DNA from: Rhizobium rhizoryzae
Lineage (GTDB): Bacteria > Pseudomonadota > Alphaproteobacteria > Rhizobiales > Rhizobiaceae
Assembly (NCBI RefSeq): GCF_011046895.1
Contig: NZ_CP049250.1
Span: forward strand, 620,001-684,000
Direction: 5' to 3'
DNA length: 64,000 nucleotides
Shown here: positions 9,671 to 18,085 of the stretch, one piece after another
Layout of the letters: every line of letters starts with the position of its first letter
How positions within the stretch are numbered: position 1 is the stretch's first letter
Notes under the pieces: generated by a model
The model's database searches: none
Told to the model about the DNA's origin: nothing
What the model saw: the letters and a program-made list of their open reading frames with translations, nothing else
Translations under genes and position numbers: made by a program

Positions 9671-10842
9671 TGACGCACCCACCGGCTAAACAAGGACGTA
9701 GACAAGGCCCGGGCCGGTTCTCGTCCATCGAGACCCGCCTCGCGAATGACAAGCTCGCCTGATTCCACCGCGCCGCCTGCGCCGCGCATCGTTTCGCGCA
9801 TCAATTCATGGATGGAATAGAAACTGGCGCGGATCGAATAGGCGGTCAGCACAAGTCCGATTGCCTTTGGCGACAGGATTTCGCGGCAGACATCCAGCAT
9901 CAGCGGCAGTTGCTCGAACAGGTGAAAGACCTCGCCATTGGGACCACGGCCAAATTTCGGCGGGTCGGCGAGGATGATGTCATATTGATTACCGCGACGC
10001 TCCTCACGAAGAATGAACTTCATGGCATCCTCGCAGATCCAGCGTATCGGCGCACGTTCCAGCCGGGCAAGCGCCTGGTTTTCCCGCGCCCATCCGATGG
10101 CCTTCTTCGAGGCATCGACATGCGTGACTTCGGCACCAGCAGCGGCGGCAACCAGAGAAGCGACACCCGTATAACCGAAAAGGTTCAAGACCTTGATGGG
10201 GCGATCGGCCTTCTCCGCCTGCTCCTTGACCCAGGACCAGTGAACGATCTGTTCCGGAAAGACTCCTACGTGACGGAAGGAGGTGAAGCGACCAAGGAAA
10301 TCGACATCCAGGAGAGACATAGGCCATGTTTCACCAAGGGCCGCCTTTGGAAATCGCCAGCGTCCCATGCCGTCTTCATCAGTGTCCCCGGTAAAGATGG
10401 CATCGACATTCTCCCACACGCTCTCGGAAAGGCCAGGCTGCCAAAGCGCCTGCGCTTCCGGTCGAACGATCCGGTAAGGGCCATATTGTTCCAGCTTGAG
10501 GCCCGCTCCACTATCGATCAGATAAAAATCCCCTGCCCCGGTCGATTCCAGAATGACTGGCACGCGCTCCCGCGGCAATTCGCCTTTGCGCTTGATGAGC
10601 GGGCGCGTTTCGGCCACCGGAACGGCAACACCTTCTGGTTTCGCATTGTCCCGCGGAGGCTTGCGTTGCGGATGATCAGCCCTCGCCGACTTCGGCGCCT
10701 GCGATCCTGCGGCCGCAGGCTTCCCGCCCGGGCTTCGCTTTTGCCCGCGATCTTGTGTATTTTTTTGCGTGGACCGATCCGGCCGCTGCGGTTTCTTGTT
10801 CAAGAGAGGTCTTCCGCTGTGATCAAACTGTTTCCGCAGCAA
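9667..10842 (-). CDS. Class I SAM-dependent RNA methyltransferase (RlmI/RlmK-like)
   Basis: A Rossmann-fold methyltransferase, 391 residues. The SAM-binding motif is KVLNLFGYTGVASLVAA near residues 215-232, followed by the acidic loop HVDASKKAIGWARENQ and the catalytic-type motif ILADPPKFGRGPNG. This DPPxFxRG context resembles the RlmI/RlmK 23S rRNA cytosine/guanine methyltransferases. The first 75 residues are a low-complexity Lys/Arg/Pro/Gln-rich tail, probably disordered and RNA-contacting; its start is therefore uncertain. Target base not determinable. It is the first gene of the chain with the TrmH-type gene and lspA, overlapping the former by four bases. Confidence 0.85.
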   Translation of the reverse strand: MLRKQFDHSGRPLLNKKPQRPDRSTQKNTQDRGQKRSPGGKPAAAGSQAPKSARADHPQRKPPRDNAKPEGVAVPVAETRPLIKRKGELPRERVPVILESTGAGDFYLIDSGAGLKLEQYGPYRIVRPEAQALWQPGLSESVWENVDAIFTGDTDEDGMGRWRFPKAALGETWPMSLLDVDFLGRFTSFRHVGVFPEQIVHWSWVKEQAEKADRPIKVLNLFGYTGVASLVAAAAGAEVTHVDASKKAIGWARENQALARLERAPIRWICEDAMKFILREERRGNQYDIILADPPKFGRGPNGEVFHLFEQLPLMLDVCREILSPKAIGLVLTAYSIRASFYSIHELMRETMRGAGGAVESGELVIREAGLDGREPARALSTSLFSRWVRQ

Positions 10843-10934
10843 ATAGCATCGGCATTGCTCTTGGCAAAGCGCTTTCCCTTCTGCGACAAAGCAAGCTAAT
10901 ATGAGTTTGTCGAATGCTGGCTTGGGAGGGTCGG

Positions 10935-11393
10935 ATGGAGATCAGTGGAGAAGAACGTATTGCCGCACCGCGTGACGTTGTGTGGGCTGCTCTCAACAAT
11001 CCGGATATTCTCCGCCAGTGTATTCCCGGCTGCCAAACCCTGGAGCAAAAATCACCAACCGAACTGGCGGCGACGGTGAAACTGAAGATTGGCCCTGTTT
11101 CCGCCAGCTTCAACGGCGAGGTCACGCTATCCGACATCAACGCGCCCGAGAGCTATCGTATTTCCGGTGAAGGCAAAGGTGGAATCGCCGGGTTTGCCAA
11201 AGGCCATGCCGATGTTGTGCTGGAAGAGGACGGTGCGGATACGATCCTTCGCTACAAGGCAGATGCACAGGTCGGCGGCAAGCTTGCTCAACTGGGATCG
11301 CGCCTGATCGGGTCGACATCCCAGAAACTGGCGCAGCAATTCTTTGCAGACTTCAACGCGGTGTTGACGACACCTGCGGAAACCAGTCTGTAA
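10935..11393 (+). CDS. CoxG-family (SRPBCC) protein, CO dehydrogenase subunit G-like
   Basis: A small START/SRPBCC-fold protein. The CoxG signature is clear: MEISGEERIAAPRDVVWAAL at the N-terminus, LRQCIPGC, and the Gly-rich GKLAQLGSRLIGSTSQKLA with FFADFN near the C-terminus. CoxG in CO-oxidising bacteria helps anchor the molybdenum CO dehydrogenase at the membrane. No coxMSL or molybdenum hydroxylase genes are nearby, so the substrate enzyme here is unknown. Start: the ATG at 10935 was chosen because GGGAGGG lies four bases upstream; the in-frame codon seven residues earlier has no such signal. It is convergent with the lapA-type gene. Confidence 0.85.
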   Translation: MEISGEERIAAPRDVVWAALNNPDILRQCIPGCQTLEQKSPTELAATVKLKIGPVSASFNGEVTLSDINAPESYRISGEGKGGIAGFAKGHADVVLEEDGADTILRYKADAQVGGKLAQLGSRLIGSTSQKLAQQFFADFNAVLTTPAETSL

Positions 11394-11397
11394 CTGC

Positions 11398-11742
11398 TTA
11401 CATTCTGGAGCCCGGCAAAGCGACAGCGTTTGTTGAAGGTTTCGCAGGTGCAGAACCTGTCTGCTTTTCTCTAGCAATAGCTGCTCGCGCCTCCAGCCGG
11501 GCCTGCTTGCGGTACTTGCCTTGTGCAAACCATGTACCGACAGCGCCGATCAACATGCCTACCAGCAAAGCCAGAAAGAGCATGAGAAAGAGCGGACCGG
11601 TCACGGAGAGAACCGTATCGGAAGGCTGAAATGGGTTCAGCGCCAGCCTTACCGGCTCGCGATTGGCGACGCAGAGCACGATCAGCATGATGGCCAGCGG
11701 CACAAAAATCACGAAGCTGACGATCTTGCGGACTCGGTTCAT
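11398..11742 (-). CDS. LapA/DUF1049-domain membrane protein
   Basis: A 114-residue inner-membrane protein with two hydrophobic helices, about residues 7-27 and 47-68. Between them is the family's short loop with NREPVRLALNPF. A charged Lys/Arg-rich cytoplasmic tail follows (YRKQARLEARAAIAREKQ). The family is named for E. coli LapA, an LPS-assembly-associated protein regulating LpxC turnover. Whether the alphaproteobacterial member does this is not established. It is the last gene of the sppA-ihfB run, 166 bp after ihfB, with a weak terminator-like hairpin in between. Confidence 0.8.
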   Translation of the reverse strand: MNRVRKIVSFVIFVPLAIMLIVLCVANREPVRLALNPFQPSDTVLSVTGPLFLMLFLALLVGMLIGAVGTWFAQGKYRKQARLEARAAIAREKQTGSAPAKPSTNAVALPGSRM

Positions 11743-11866
11743 GACATGCTCCCGATAACGTGCCTGGACTCAGGGCTGTTGCCTGATGACGTGAATTCAC
11801 ACCCTGCTCGAGGGGGTTGAGACGGTTCGAACTCTACCGGCTCTTCACGACCAGAGATTAGTGTTC

Positions 11867-11894
11867 AAAAGGTTGGTTTCAAGACAGGCCAACC
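11867..11894 (-). terminator. Possible weak terminator after ihfB
   Basis: On the minus strand a 6-bp stem (GGTTGG with CCAACC, 12-nt loop) is followed by TTTTG. The stem is short, so termination is probably partial and lapA may be reached by read-through. Confidence 0.4.
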
Positions 11895-11908
11895 CTGACA
11901 GGGGCAAC

Positions 11909-12214
11909 TCAGTCTTCGTCTTCTTCGTCCACCAGATCAGGATTCAGGCGTTCGCGCAGCTCTTTGCCAGTCTTGAAAAACGGCACCCATTTTTCTTCTA
12001 CGAAAACCGTATCGCCGGTGCGGGGGTTGCGTCCGGAGCGAGCCGGACGATTCTTGACGGAGAATGCACCAAAGCCGCGAAGCTCGACGCGGTTTCCGGC
12101 GGCAAGTGCGTCGGTGATTTCATCCAGAACGGCATTGACGATATTCTCGACATCACGGTGGTAGAGATGCGGATTGCGGGCCGCAACAATCTGCACCAGT
12201 TCGGATTTAATCAC
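11909..12214 (-). CDS. ihfB: Integration host factor subunit beta
   Basis: IHF-beta pairs with IHF-alpha (not in this window) to bend DNA sharply at specific sites, supporting sigma-54 promoters, replication and recombination. The 101-residue protein starts [17 protein letters not shown]. It contains the beta-arm signature [25 protein letters not shown], here split across residues about 44-68, and a short acidic C-terminal tail (DEEDED). Length and motifs match IhfB rather than HU or IhfA. It lies 27 bp after sppA and is probably co-transcribed with it. Confidence 0.95.
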   Translation of the reverse strand: MIKSELVQIVAARNPHLYHRDVENIVNAVLDEITDALAAGNRVELRGFGAFSVKNRPARSGRNPRTGDTVFVEEKWVPFFKTGKELRERLNPDLVDEEDED

Positions 12215-12241
12215 GACTTCCCCCTGAAATATTCTGAATTT

Positions 12242-13186
12242 TCAATCCTTACCAACCTGCCAAACGGAAACAAGACCGTCAAGGAACAACTTGGATCCGA
12301 GAAGGCCTTGGGCTTTTGATAGATCCGGGTCGAAGCCCAGGGCTGCGGCGATATAGGGCACAAAAGCACCGAGCCCCAGATAACCGGCCTCCTTGCGCTC
12401 TTTCCATTCGATGATCGGCAGATCCTTGGAGACGCCACGCGTGGCGAGGTAGGCACGAATTTCCGGGGTGCCGCCAAGCGTATCGACGAGCTTTACTTTC
12501 AAGGCCTGCCGCCCTGTGAAGATGGCACCGTTGGCGAGCTTGAGAACTTCCTCCCTTGGAAGCTTGCGTCGGTCTGCCACCAGATCCACGAACCAGTCAT
12601 AGCTATCCATGATCATGCTTCTGATCATCGCCTTTGCCTCCTCCGGCGGAGCGTGGAATGGCGATGGCTCAGCCTTCATGGGAGCAGACTTGATCTCTTC
12701 AAGAGACACACCAAGCTTTTCGAGAAGATTCTGGATCTGCGGATACTGGAAGATGACACCGATCGAACCGGTAATGGAGCTCTCGCCCGCGACGATGGTA
12801 TCGCCTGCGGACGCGATCATGTAGCCCGCCGAGGCGGCCAGGGTACGAACGTCGGAAACAACCGGCTTTTCGGCCGCGACGGCACGAATGGCCTTGAAGA
12901 TCCGTTCACCGCCGAAAGTGGTGCCGCCAGGTGAAGAGATTGACACAACCAGGGCCTTGACCTGGGCGTTCTTGCGGATCGTTTCGAGCCTTTCGATCAG
13001 TTCGTCATCATCGGTGATCATACCGTCGATCTCGACCCGCGCCACATGCGGCCGTGCCGATCCCTCTCCGCCAACAACGCTGTAGAGCGAGAAACCGATA
13101 GCTACCAGCAGCAAAGCCGCAGCGATCCGCCAGAAAGTAAGCTTGCGTCGAAGTTGACGACGGTCCGCGATCGCCGACTGATCCAT
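12242..13186 (-). CDS. sppA: Signal peptide peptidase SppA (short, 36-kDa type)
   Basis: SppA is a membrane-anchored Ser/Lys-dyad protease that degrades cleaved signal peptides. The 314-residue short form has one N-terminal transmembrane helix at about 17-38. The likely catalytic Ser is S119 (AASAGYMIA) and the likely Lys is K171 (IKSAPMKAE), matching the Ser/Lys spacing of the Bacillus enzyme; VSISSPGGTTFGG is the conserved clamp segment. Start: the frame is open 23 codons further, but the ATG at 13186 is preceded by AAGGGAA and leads directly into a basic stretch and the anchor. The gene heads the sppA-ihfB run and is divergent from lptC. Confidence 0.93.
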   Translation of the reverse strand: MDQSAIADRRQLRRKLTFWRIAAALLLVAIGFSLYSVVGGEGSARPHVARVEIDGMITDDDELIERLETIRKNAQVKALVVSISSPGGTTFGGERIFKAIRAVAAEKPVVSDVRTLAASAGYMIASAGDTIVAGESSITGSIGVIFQYPQIQNLLEKLGVSLEEIKSAPMKAEPSPFHAPPEEAKAMIRSMIMDSYDWFVDLVADRRKLPREEVLKLANGAIFTGRQALKVKLVDTLGGTPEIRAYLATRGVSKDLPIIEWKERKEAGYLGLGAFVPYIAAALGFDPDLSKAQGLLGSKLFLDGLVSVWQVGKD

Positions 13187-13379
13187 TAGAGTTCCCTTCA
13201 TTAAGGCGTCTGTAGATGACTTATTTGCCATCCTCGCCGGAATAAGATTCTTCAATACACGAATTTGTGTCGAACGTTATTGTTTCTTGATGGATAAAAG
13301 CCATATTGGGAGACGATGTGGTGGGTCCGACGGTACGTCAGAGTACGACCTCCGACTGACACGGTATCAAAAGGTTTCC

Positions 13380-14063
13380 ATGCTGCAAAAGCTTGCATCA
13401 AATCCCGAAGCTCCCCGTAACGACGGAGCAGCCACTGGCGCCTACCAGGCTGCCTTGGCCCATTCGCGTCGCGTGAAGCGGCTGCGTGTCCTGCTGCCGG
13501 TTGCTGCGCTGGCGATTTCCGCCCTCTTCATTGGAATCACGTTCATCCGGTCCTACCTGCCGGAGAATCTCACCGTTCAGAGCGCGCGCATCGAAAACGG
13601 CAAGATCGTCATGGAAAGCCCCGCGATCGCCGGTCGTAACGAAAGGGGCATCAGCTATTCCTTGACCGCCACCAGAGCGCTTCAGGATGTGACCGACCCG
13701 AACATGTTGTCACTGGAGAACGTGAAGGCGGCAATGCCGATGAGCGGCGACGTTATCGCGCGCGTTGTTGCGACCGCTGGCGTCTTCGATCGCTCGGCCG
13801 ATCGGATGAATATGACGGCTCCCTTCGAGGTGAACCTCAGCAACGGCATCACTGCGAATTTCCAATCAGCGCGGCTGGATATTCCCGGCGGCTTCATGGA
13901 ATCGACCGACCCGGTCAATATCAAAACAAACGACGCCGCCATTGTTGCGAAGTCGATGAAGATATCGGATAACGGCAAGACAATCACGTTCACGGGGCAG
14001 GTCCAGGTTAACCTGACGGGCTCCGCTCTCAAGCAACAAGACAACCAGAGCCCGGCCCAATGA
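13380..14063 (+). CDS. lptC: LPS export periplasmic protein LptC
   Basis: LptC is the bitopic inner-membrane component that passes LPS from LptB2FG to LptA. The 227-residue protein has a basic N-terminus, one transmembrane helix at about residues 37-58, then a beta-jellyroll periplasmic domain (MSGDVIARVVATAGVFD, ANFQSARLDIPGG). Start: the open frame extends 31 codons upstream, but the ATG at 13380 has AAAAGG five bases before it and gives a normal length. Its stop overlaps the lptA start (ATGA), so the two are translationally coupled. It opens the lptC-lptA-lptB-rpoN-hpf-ptsN run. Confidence 0.9.
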   Translation: MLQKLASNPEAPRNDGAATGAYQAALAHSRRVKRLRVLLPVAALAISALFIGITFIRSYLPENLTVQSARIENGKIVMESPAIAGRNERGISYSLTATRALQDVTDPNMLSLENVKAAMPMSGDVIARVVATAGVFDRSADRMNMTAPFEVNLSNGITANFQSARLDIPGGFMESTDPVNIKTNDAAIVAKSMKISDNGKTITFTGQVQVNLTGSALKQQDNQSPAQ

Positions 14064-14638
14064 CACCTTGCCGTTCATCTTCTCTTCGTCTTACCTCCTG
14101 GCTGATCGCTGGCATCGCGCTTGCGGGCCTGACCGGCACTGCTTCAGCGCAGTCCACCTCCAAGCAGATGGACGGCATGAAGCTGTCCAATGACAAGCCG
14201 ATCCAGATCCAGAGTGATCAGCTTGAAATCAAGGACAATGAGAAGAAGGCCTATTTCACCGGCAATGTCGAAGTCGTGCAGGGCACGACGACGATGAAGG
14301 CCATGAAAATGGTCGTCCAGTACAAAGGTGATCCTGCGGGCGGCTCTTCGGGTGGCTCAGGCGCCGCATCCGGCAAGCAGGATATCGACAAGATCTTTAT
14401 CGACGGAAAAGTTGTACTGAACTCCGGCCAGCAGACGGCAACCGGCGATCAGGGCGAGTACGACATGGCTTCACAAATGCTGACCCTTACGGGCAAGCAG
14501 GTTGTGCTGACGGACGGCCCGAACGTGTTGACCGGGTGCAAGCTCGTGGTGCGCGTCGATTCCGGTGAGGCCAAGCTCGATAACTGTGGCAAGCGGATCC
14601 AGATCCTTCTCGATCCCAAATCCAAGCCGCAACAGTAA
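14060..14638 (+). CDS. lptA: LPS transport periplasmic bridge protein LptA
   Basis: LptA oligomers form the periplasmic bridge carrying LPS to LptD/E in the outer membrane. The 192-residue protein has a cleavable signal peptide (about residues 1-30, ending TASAQ), then an OstA/LptA domain beginning KPIQIQSDQLEIKDNEKKA with the repeated beta-taco pattern FTGNVEVVQGTTTMKA. A Gly/Ser-rich insertion (GDPAGGSSGGSGAASGK) interrupts the domain at about residues 92-108. The gene is coupled to lptC by a 4-bp overlap and followed by lptB after 16 bp. Confidence 0.93.
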   Translation: MTPCRSSSLRLTSWLIAGIALAGLTGTASAQSTSKQMDGMKLSNDKPIQIQSDQLEIKDNEKKAYFTGNVEVVQGTTTMKAMKMVVQYKGDPAGGSSGGSGAASGKQDIDKIFIDGKVVLNSGQQTATGDQGEYDMASQMLTLTGKQVVLTDGPNVLTGCKLVVRVDSGEAKLDNCGKRIQILLDPKSKPQQ

Positions 14639-14654
14639 GGCGCACCCCTACTCC

Positions 14655-15446
14655 ATGTCTCTCTTCTCCCGCTCCAAGGCGCCTGCGTCCGAGGGTTTTG
14701 ACCCGAAGGACAAGGTTCGCTACGAAGGCACGCTGATCGCGCATAGCCTGTCGAAGACCTATGACACGCGACGTGTCGTGAACGGCGTTTCACTGATTGT
14801 ACGACGTGGTGAGGCGGTCGGGCTTCTTGGTCCGAATGGGGCGGGCAAGACGACCTGCTTCTACATGATCACCGGGCTCGTCGGCGTCGACGAGGGCATG
14901 ATCGCCATCAACGGCAATGATGTCACCCGCATGCCAATGTATCGCCGGGCTCGCTTGGGCGTTGGCTACCTGCCGCAGGAAGCATCGATCTTTCGCGGAT
15001 TGACAGTCGAAGAAAACATCCGCGCCGTGCTTGAAGTGCACGAGCGCGACCGGCAGAAGCGCGAGCGCAAGCTCGACGAACTGCTGGAGGAATTCCACAT
15101 CAGCCGATTGCGGAAGGCTCCGGCTGTGGCACTCTCTGGTGGCGAGAGACGGCGCCTTGAAATTGCCCGTGCACTGGCAACAGACCCGGCTTTCATGCTG
15201 CTGGACGAACCGTTTGCCGGCGTTGATCCGATTTCCGTGTCCGATATCCAGAATCTTGTGCGGCACCTGACGGCGCGTGGTATCGGCGTTTTGATCACGG
15301 ACCACAATGTCCGTGAAACGCTCGGTCTCATCGACCGGGCCTACATTATCCATGCCGGTGAAGTTTTGACGCATGGACGGGCGGACGATATCGTCAACAA
15401 TGCGGATGTTCGACGCCTTTATCTTGGCGACAAATTCCATCTCTGA
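14655..15446 (+). CDS. lptB: LPS export ABC transporter ATP-binding protein LptB
   Basis: LptB is the cytoplasmic ATPase powering LPS extraction from the inner membrane with LptFG (not in this window). The 263-residue ABC protein has Walker A GPNGAGKT at 59-66, the Q-loop in GYLPQEASIFR, signature LSGGERRRLEIARAL, Walker B FMLLDEPFAGVDP and the H-loop ITDHN. Start: the open frame extends 30 codons back into lptA, but the ATG at 14655 lies after the lptA stop and yields the expected N-terminus with a 20-residue extension. No strong Shine-Dalgarno sequence is present, so coupling to lptA is likely. Confidence 0.95.
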   Translation: MSLFSRSKAPASEGFDPKDKVRYEGTLIAHSLSKTYDTRRVVNGVSLIVRRGEAVGLLGPNGAGKTTCFYMITGLVGVDEGMIAINGNDVTRMPMYRRARLGVGYLPQEASIFRGLTVEENIRAVLEVHERDRQKRERKLDELLEEFHISRLRKAPAVALSGGERRRLEIARALATDPAFMLLDEPFAGVDPISVSDIQNLVRHLTARGIGVLITDHNVRETLGLIDRAYIIHAGEVLTHGRADDIVNNADVRRLYLGDKFHL

Positions 15447-15598
15447 CAGCAAGCTGACGAGAATCTTTACCTCAAGCCTCGTCCATGCTTGACCAAACCT
15501 CCTAAAAAAGCAATTTTTGGGCCAGTTGGTCTCATCGTCTCCCAATTTCCATGCAATTGGGTGATCGGAGAGGTTTTGTAGGGAGTTCAGCGTCCGTT

Positions 15599-17152
15599 AT
15601 GGCTTTATCTACCAGCCTGTTGCTGCGCCAAGCTCAATCTCTGGTCATGACACCGCAACTGATGCAGTCCATCCAGCTGCTTCAGATGACACACCTTGAG
15701 CTCAACCATTTCATTGCGCAGGAAGTCGAAAAGAATCCCCTGCTCGAATTCTCTCCATCTGATGGAGAAGCAAGCAATGACAGCTTCGAGAGTTTCGAGG
15801 CACCAGAGACAAGTGCCAACGAAGATAGCGGGCACTCCACCTCCAGCGATGGAGATGGGGACTGGTTCGATTCCGGTTCGAACGATCATGGACAGCTCAA
15901 CGAGCGCCTCGACGCGAATTTCGAAAATGTATTTCCTGATGATGTAGCCGAGCGTCGGCCGGATGCACCTGAACTGATGGGGCAATGGAAGTCCATGCCC
16001 GGCGGTGAGGCTGGCGAGGGATATGATCTGGAGGATTTTGTTGCAGGCACTGTTTCCCTGCGAGACCATCTCTCCCAGCAAATCCCCTTTCTGCTGCATC
16101 AGGAAAGAGACCGGCTCATCGCGCAGCACTTGACAGACCTTCTCGATGAGAATGGCTATCTGCAGGGCGATACGTCAGAGGTCGCAGAGCGCCTTGGCAC
16201 GACGCCAGCGCAGGTCGATGCCATCCTGAAGTCCTTGCAATTCCTCGATCCACCGGGAGTTTATGCACGCTCGCTCACCGAATGTCTCTCCATCCAGCTG
16301 GCTCAGAAGGATCGGCTGGATCCGGCTATGCAGGCACTTCTGGGAAATCTTGAACTTCTGGCCAAGCGGGATTTTGCGTCGCTCCGGCGCATCTGCGGGG
16401 TGGATGACGAGGATCTCATCGACATGCTGGCAGAGATCCGCGCGCTCAACCCGCGTCCGGGAAGCAGCTTCGAAAATGGCGGCTACGAGGCTATCCTCCC
16501 TGATGTGGTGGTGCGTGCCGGGACTGACGGAAGCTGGCTTGTCGAACTGAACCCAGATACTTTGCCGAGGGTGCTCGTCAACCAGACCTATTTTCAGTCG
16601 ATTTCCAAGAAGGCGTCCAGACCGGGTGAGGACGCGAATTTCCTGTCCGAATGCCTTCAGAATGCAAACTGGCTCACACGCAGCCTGGACCAGCGCGCCA
16701 AGACGATCATGAAAGTGGCCTCCGAAATCGTCCGTCAGCAGGACGCATTCTTGCTCCACGGGGTCGATCATCTTCGTCCGCTGAACCTGAAGACCGTGGC
16801 CGAAGCCATCAAAATGCATGAGTCAACAGTCAGCCGGGTCACATCGAATAAATACATGCTGACCCCGCGCGGGCTTTTCGAGCTCAAATATTTTTTCACA
16901 GTTTCCATCAACTCGGCTGAAGGTGGAGACAATCATTCCGCTGAAGCCGTGCGTCATCGCATTCGCCAGATGATCGCGCAGGAGGCTCCGGAAGCAGTCC
17001 TGTCCGATGACGATATCGTCGCCATCCTGAAGAAATCAGGCGTCGAGCTGGCACGAAGAACCGTTGCCAAATATCGGGAATCCATGAACATTCCGAGCTC
17101 CGTTCAACGACGGCGCGAGAAGCGGGCTCTCGCCAAGATTGCCGCCTGTTGA
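15599..17152 (+). CDS. rpoN: RNA polymerase sigma-54 factor
   Basis: RpoN directs polymerase to -24/-12 promoters and needs AAA+ activators; in rhizobia it controls nitrogen, dicarboxylate and fixation genes. The 517-residue protein has all three regions: a Gln/Leu-rich region I (LLLRQAQSLVMTPQLMQSI), an acidic region II at about 55-120 (SNEDSGHSTSSDGDGDW-type), and region III with the HTH and the diagnostic RpoN box ARRTVAKYRE at about residue 484. Start: the open frame extends 16 codons upstream, but the ATG at 15599 gives the canonical MALSTSLLLRQ start. It follows lptB by 152 bp, which may hold its own promoter. The lptB-rpoN-hpf-ptsN order is conserved in proteobacteria. Confidence 0.97.
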   Translation: MALSTSLLLRQAQSLVMTPQLMQSIQLLQMTHLELNHFIAQEVEKNPLLEFSPSDGEASNDSFESFEAPETSANEDSGHSTSSDGDGDWFDSGSNDHGQLNERLDANFENVFPDDVAERRPDAPELMGQWKSMPGGEAGEGYDLEDFVAGTVSLRDHLSQQIPFLLHQERDRLIAQHLTDLLDENGYLQGDTSEVAERLGTTPAQVDAILKSLQFLDPPGVYARSLTECLSIQLAQKDRLDPAMQALLGNLELLAKRDFASLRRICGVDDEDLIDMLAEIRALNPRPGSSFENGGYEAILPDVVVRAGTDGSWLVELNPDTLPRVLVNQTYFQSISKKASRPGEDANFLSECLQNANWLTRSLDQRAKTIMKVASEIVRQQDAFLLHGVDHLRPLNLKTVAEAIKMHESTVSRVTSNKYMLTPRGLFELKYFFTVSINSAEGGDNHSAEAVRHRIRQMIAQEAPEAVLSDDDIVAILKKSGVELARRTVAKYRESMNIPSSVQRRREKRALAKIAAC

Positions 17153-17453
17153 GCTGGACGTGCCCCATCCCCAGGCTCGGGTAAACCTGAGCGAATCAGT
17201 TCACCAGACGCGAATCACAGCCAAGATGAACCTTGGCTTAAAGCATTTCTTGCTCACATAGCGCCGTTGACTTTCCTGAAATCGACCGCTAGAAGCCCGC
17301 CGCACGAATGAGAAAGGACGGCGGGAGCCGCATTTAACGGTCGATCAGGCCTATCGTTATCAAATCGGCGAAGTATCAGCAGAGACGCTTGGATGAGGGA
17401 GCCGCTTGGCGTAGACTGCCATGTGCAAGTCACGACAAGAAGGAAGGAATTCC
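17153..17453 (+). promoter_or_regulatory. rpoN-hpf intergenic region with a candidate promoter for hpf-ptsN
   Basis: I see no gene in this 301-bp stretch. A candidate sigma-70-type promoter is TTGACT at 17267-17272 and TAGAAG at 17290-17295, spaced 17 bp. Upstream of it a 7-bp stem-loop (17219-17225 with 17232-17238) could be a weak end for rpoN transcripts, but it lacks a T run. Two GANTC sites occur near the rpoN end. GAAGGAAGG just before 17454 is the hpf ribosome binding site. Confidence 0.45.
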
Positions 17454-18026
17454 ATGAGTGTGCGTGTATCCGGAAAGCATATGGAAATCGGCGATTCGTT
17501 TAGACAGCGGATCGAGGGCCATATCGGGGAGGCGGTTACAAAATACTTCGACGGAGGATATTCGGGTCAGGTGATCGTGGAGAAATCCGGATCCCGATAT
17601 ACCTCGGACTGCAAGGTGCACCTGGACACCGGCATCGTGCTCCATGCCACAGGTGAAGCCAACGATCCGCAGGTTAGCTTCGATGCAGCATCGGAACGGA
17701 TTGAAAAGCGCCTGCGCCGCTACAAGCGCAAGCTTCGCGACCACCATGCTGGGGCAACCCAGAACGGCTATGCAGAAATCGCCTACACGGTGATGGACGC
17801 GGTGTCGGAAGAGGAGGACGAGGTTCCGGATGACTTTGCTCCCACGATCGTGGCAGAAAGCTCCAAGCCTCTGAAGACAATGACCGTCGCAAGCGCCGTC
17901 ATGGCGCTCGACATGACAGACGAACCCGTTCTGTTTTTCAGGAACCCTGGAAAACAGTTGAACATTGTGTACCGCCGCAACGACGGCAATATTGGCTGGA
18001 TCGACGCCGCCAGTATCAAAGGATAG
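17454..18026 (+). CDS. hpf: Ribosome hibernation promoting factor, long form
   Basis: The protein binds idle 30S subunits and, in its long form, dimerises 70S ribosomes into inactive 100S particles during stationary phase or nutrient stress. The 190-residue protein has an N-terminal S30AE/YfiA domain at about 1-105 (MSVRVSGKHMEIGDSFRQRI, then the basic IEKRLRRYKRKLRDHH). An acidic linker follows, then a C-terminal dimerisation domain at about 130-190 containing VMALDMTDEPVLFFRN and IVYRRNDGNIGWID. Start at 17454 is set by the strong GAAGGAAGG upstream. Long Hpf next to rpoN and ptsN is the usual alphaproteobacterial arrangement. Confidence 0.93.
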   Translation: MSVRVSGKHMEIGDSFRQRIEGHIGEAVTKYFDGGYSGQVIVEKSGSRYTSDCKVHLDTGIVLHATGEANDPQVSFDAASERIEKRLRRYKRKLRDHHAGATQNGYAEIAYTVMDAVSEEEDEVPDDFAPTIVAESSKPLKTMTVASAVMALDMTDEPVLFFRNPGKQLNIVYRRNDGNIGWIDAASIKG

Positions 18027-18032
18027 CCTGAA

Positions 18033-18069
18033 GGGAGTGCTTCGGCACTCCCATACCCCCCGGCGGGGG
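18033..18069 (+). other. Two tandem RNA hairpins between hpf and ptsN
   Basis: The first hairpin is a perfect 8-bp stem (18033-18040 with 18045-18052) closed by a TTCG tetraloop. The second has a run of five C (18056-18060) pairing with five G (18065-18069). It ends two bases before the AGAAGGA that should be the ptsN ribosome binding site. Neither is followed by a T run, so they are not ordinary terminators. Possible roles are processing, mRNA stability or ptsN translation control. Confidence 0.6.
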
Positions 18070-18085
18070 CAGAAGGATGGAAAGA

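Noticed and set aside
17047..17070. Sigma-54 promoter (TGGCAC with TTGCC) near the end of rpoN
   Set aside because: The spacing between GG and GC is four bases too long, and the bases encode the conserved RpoN box.
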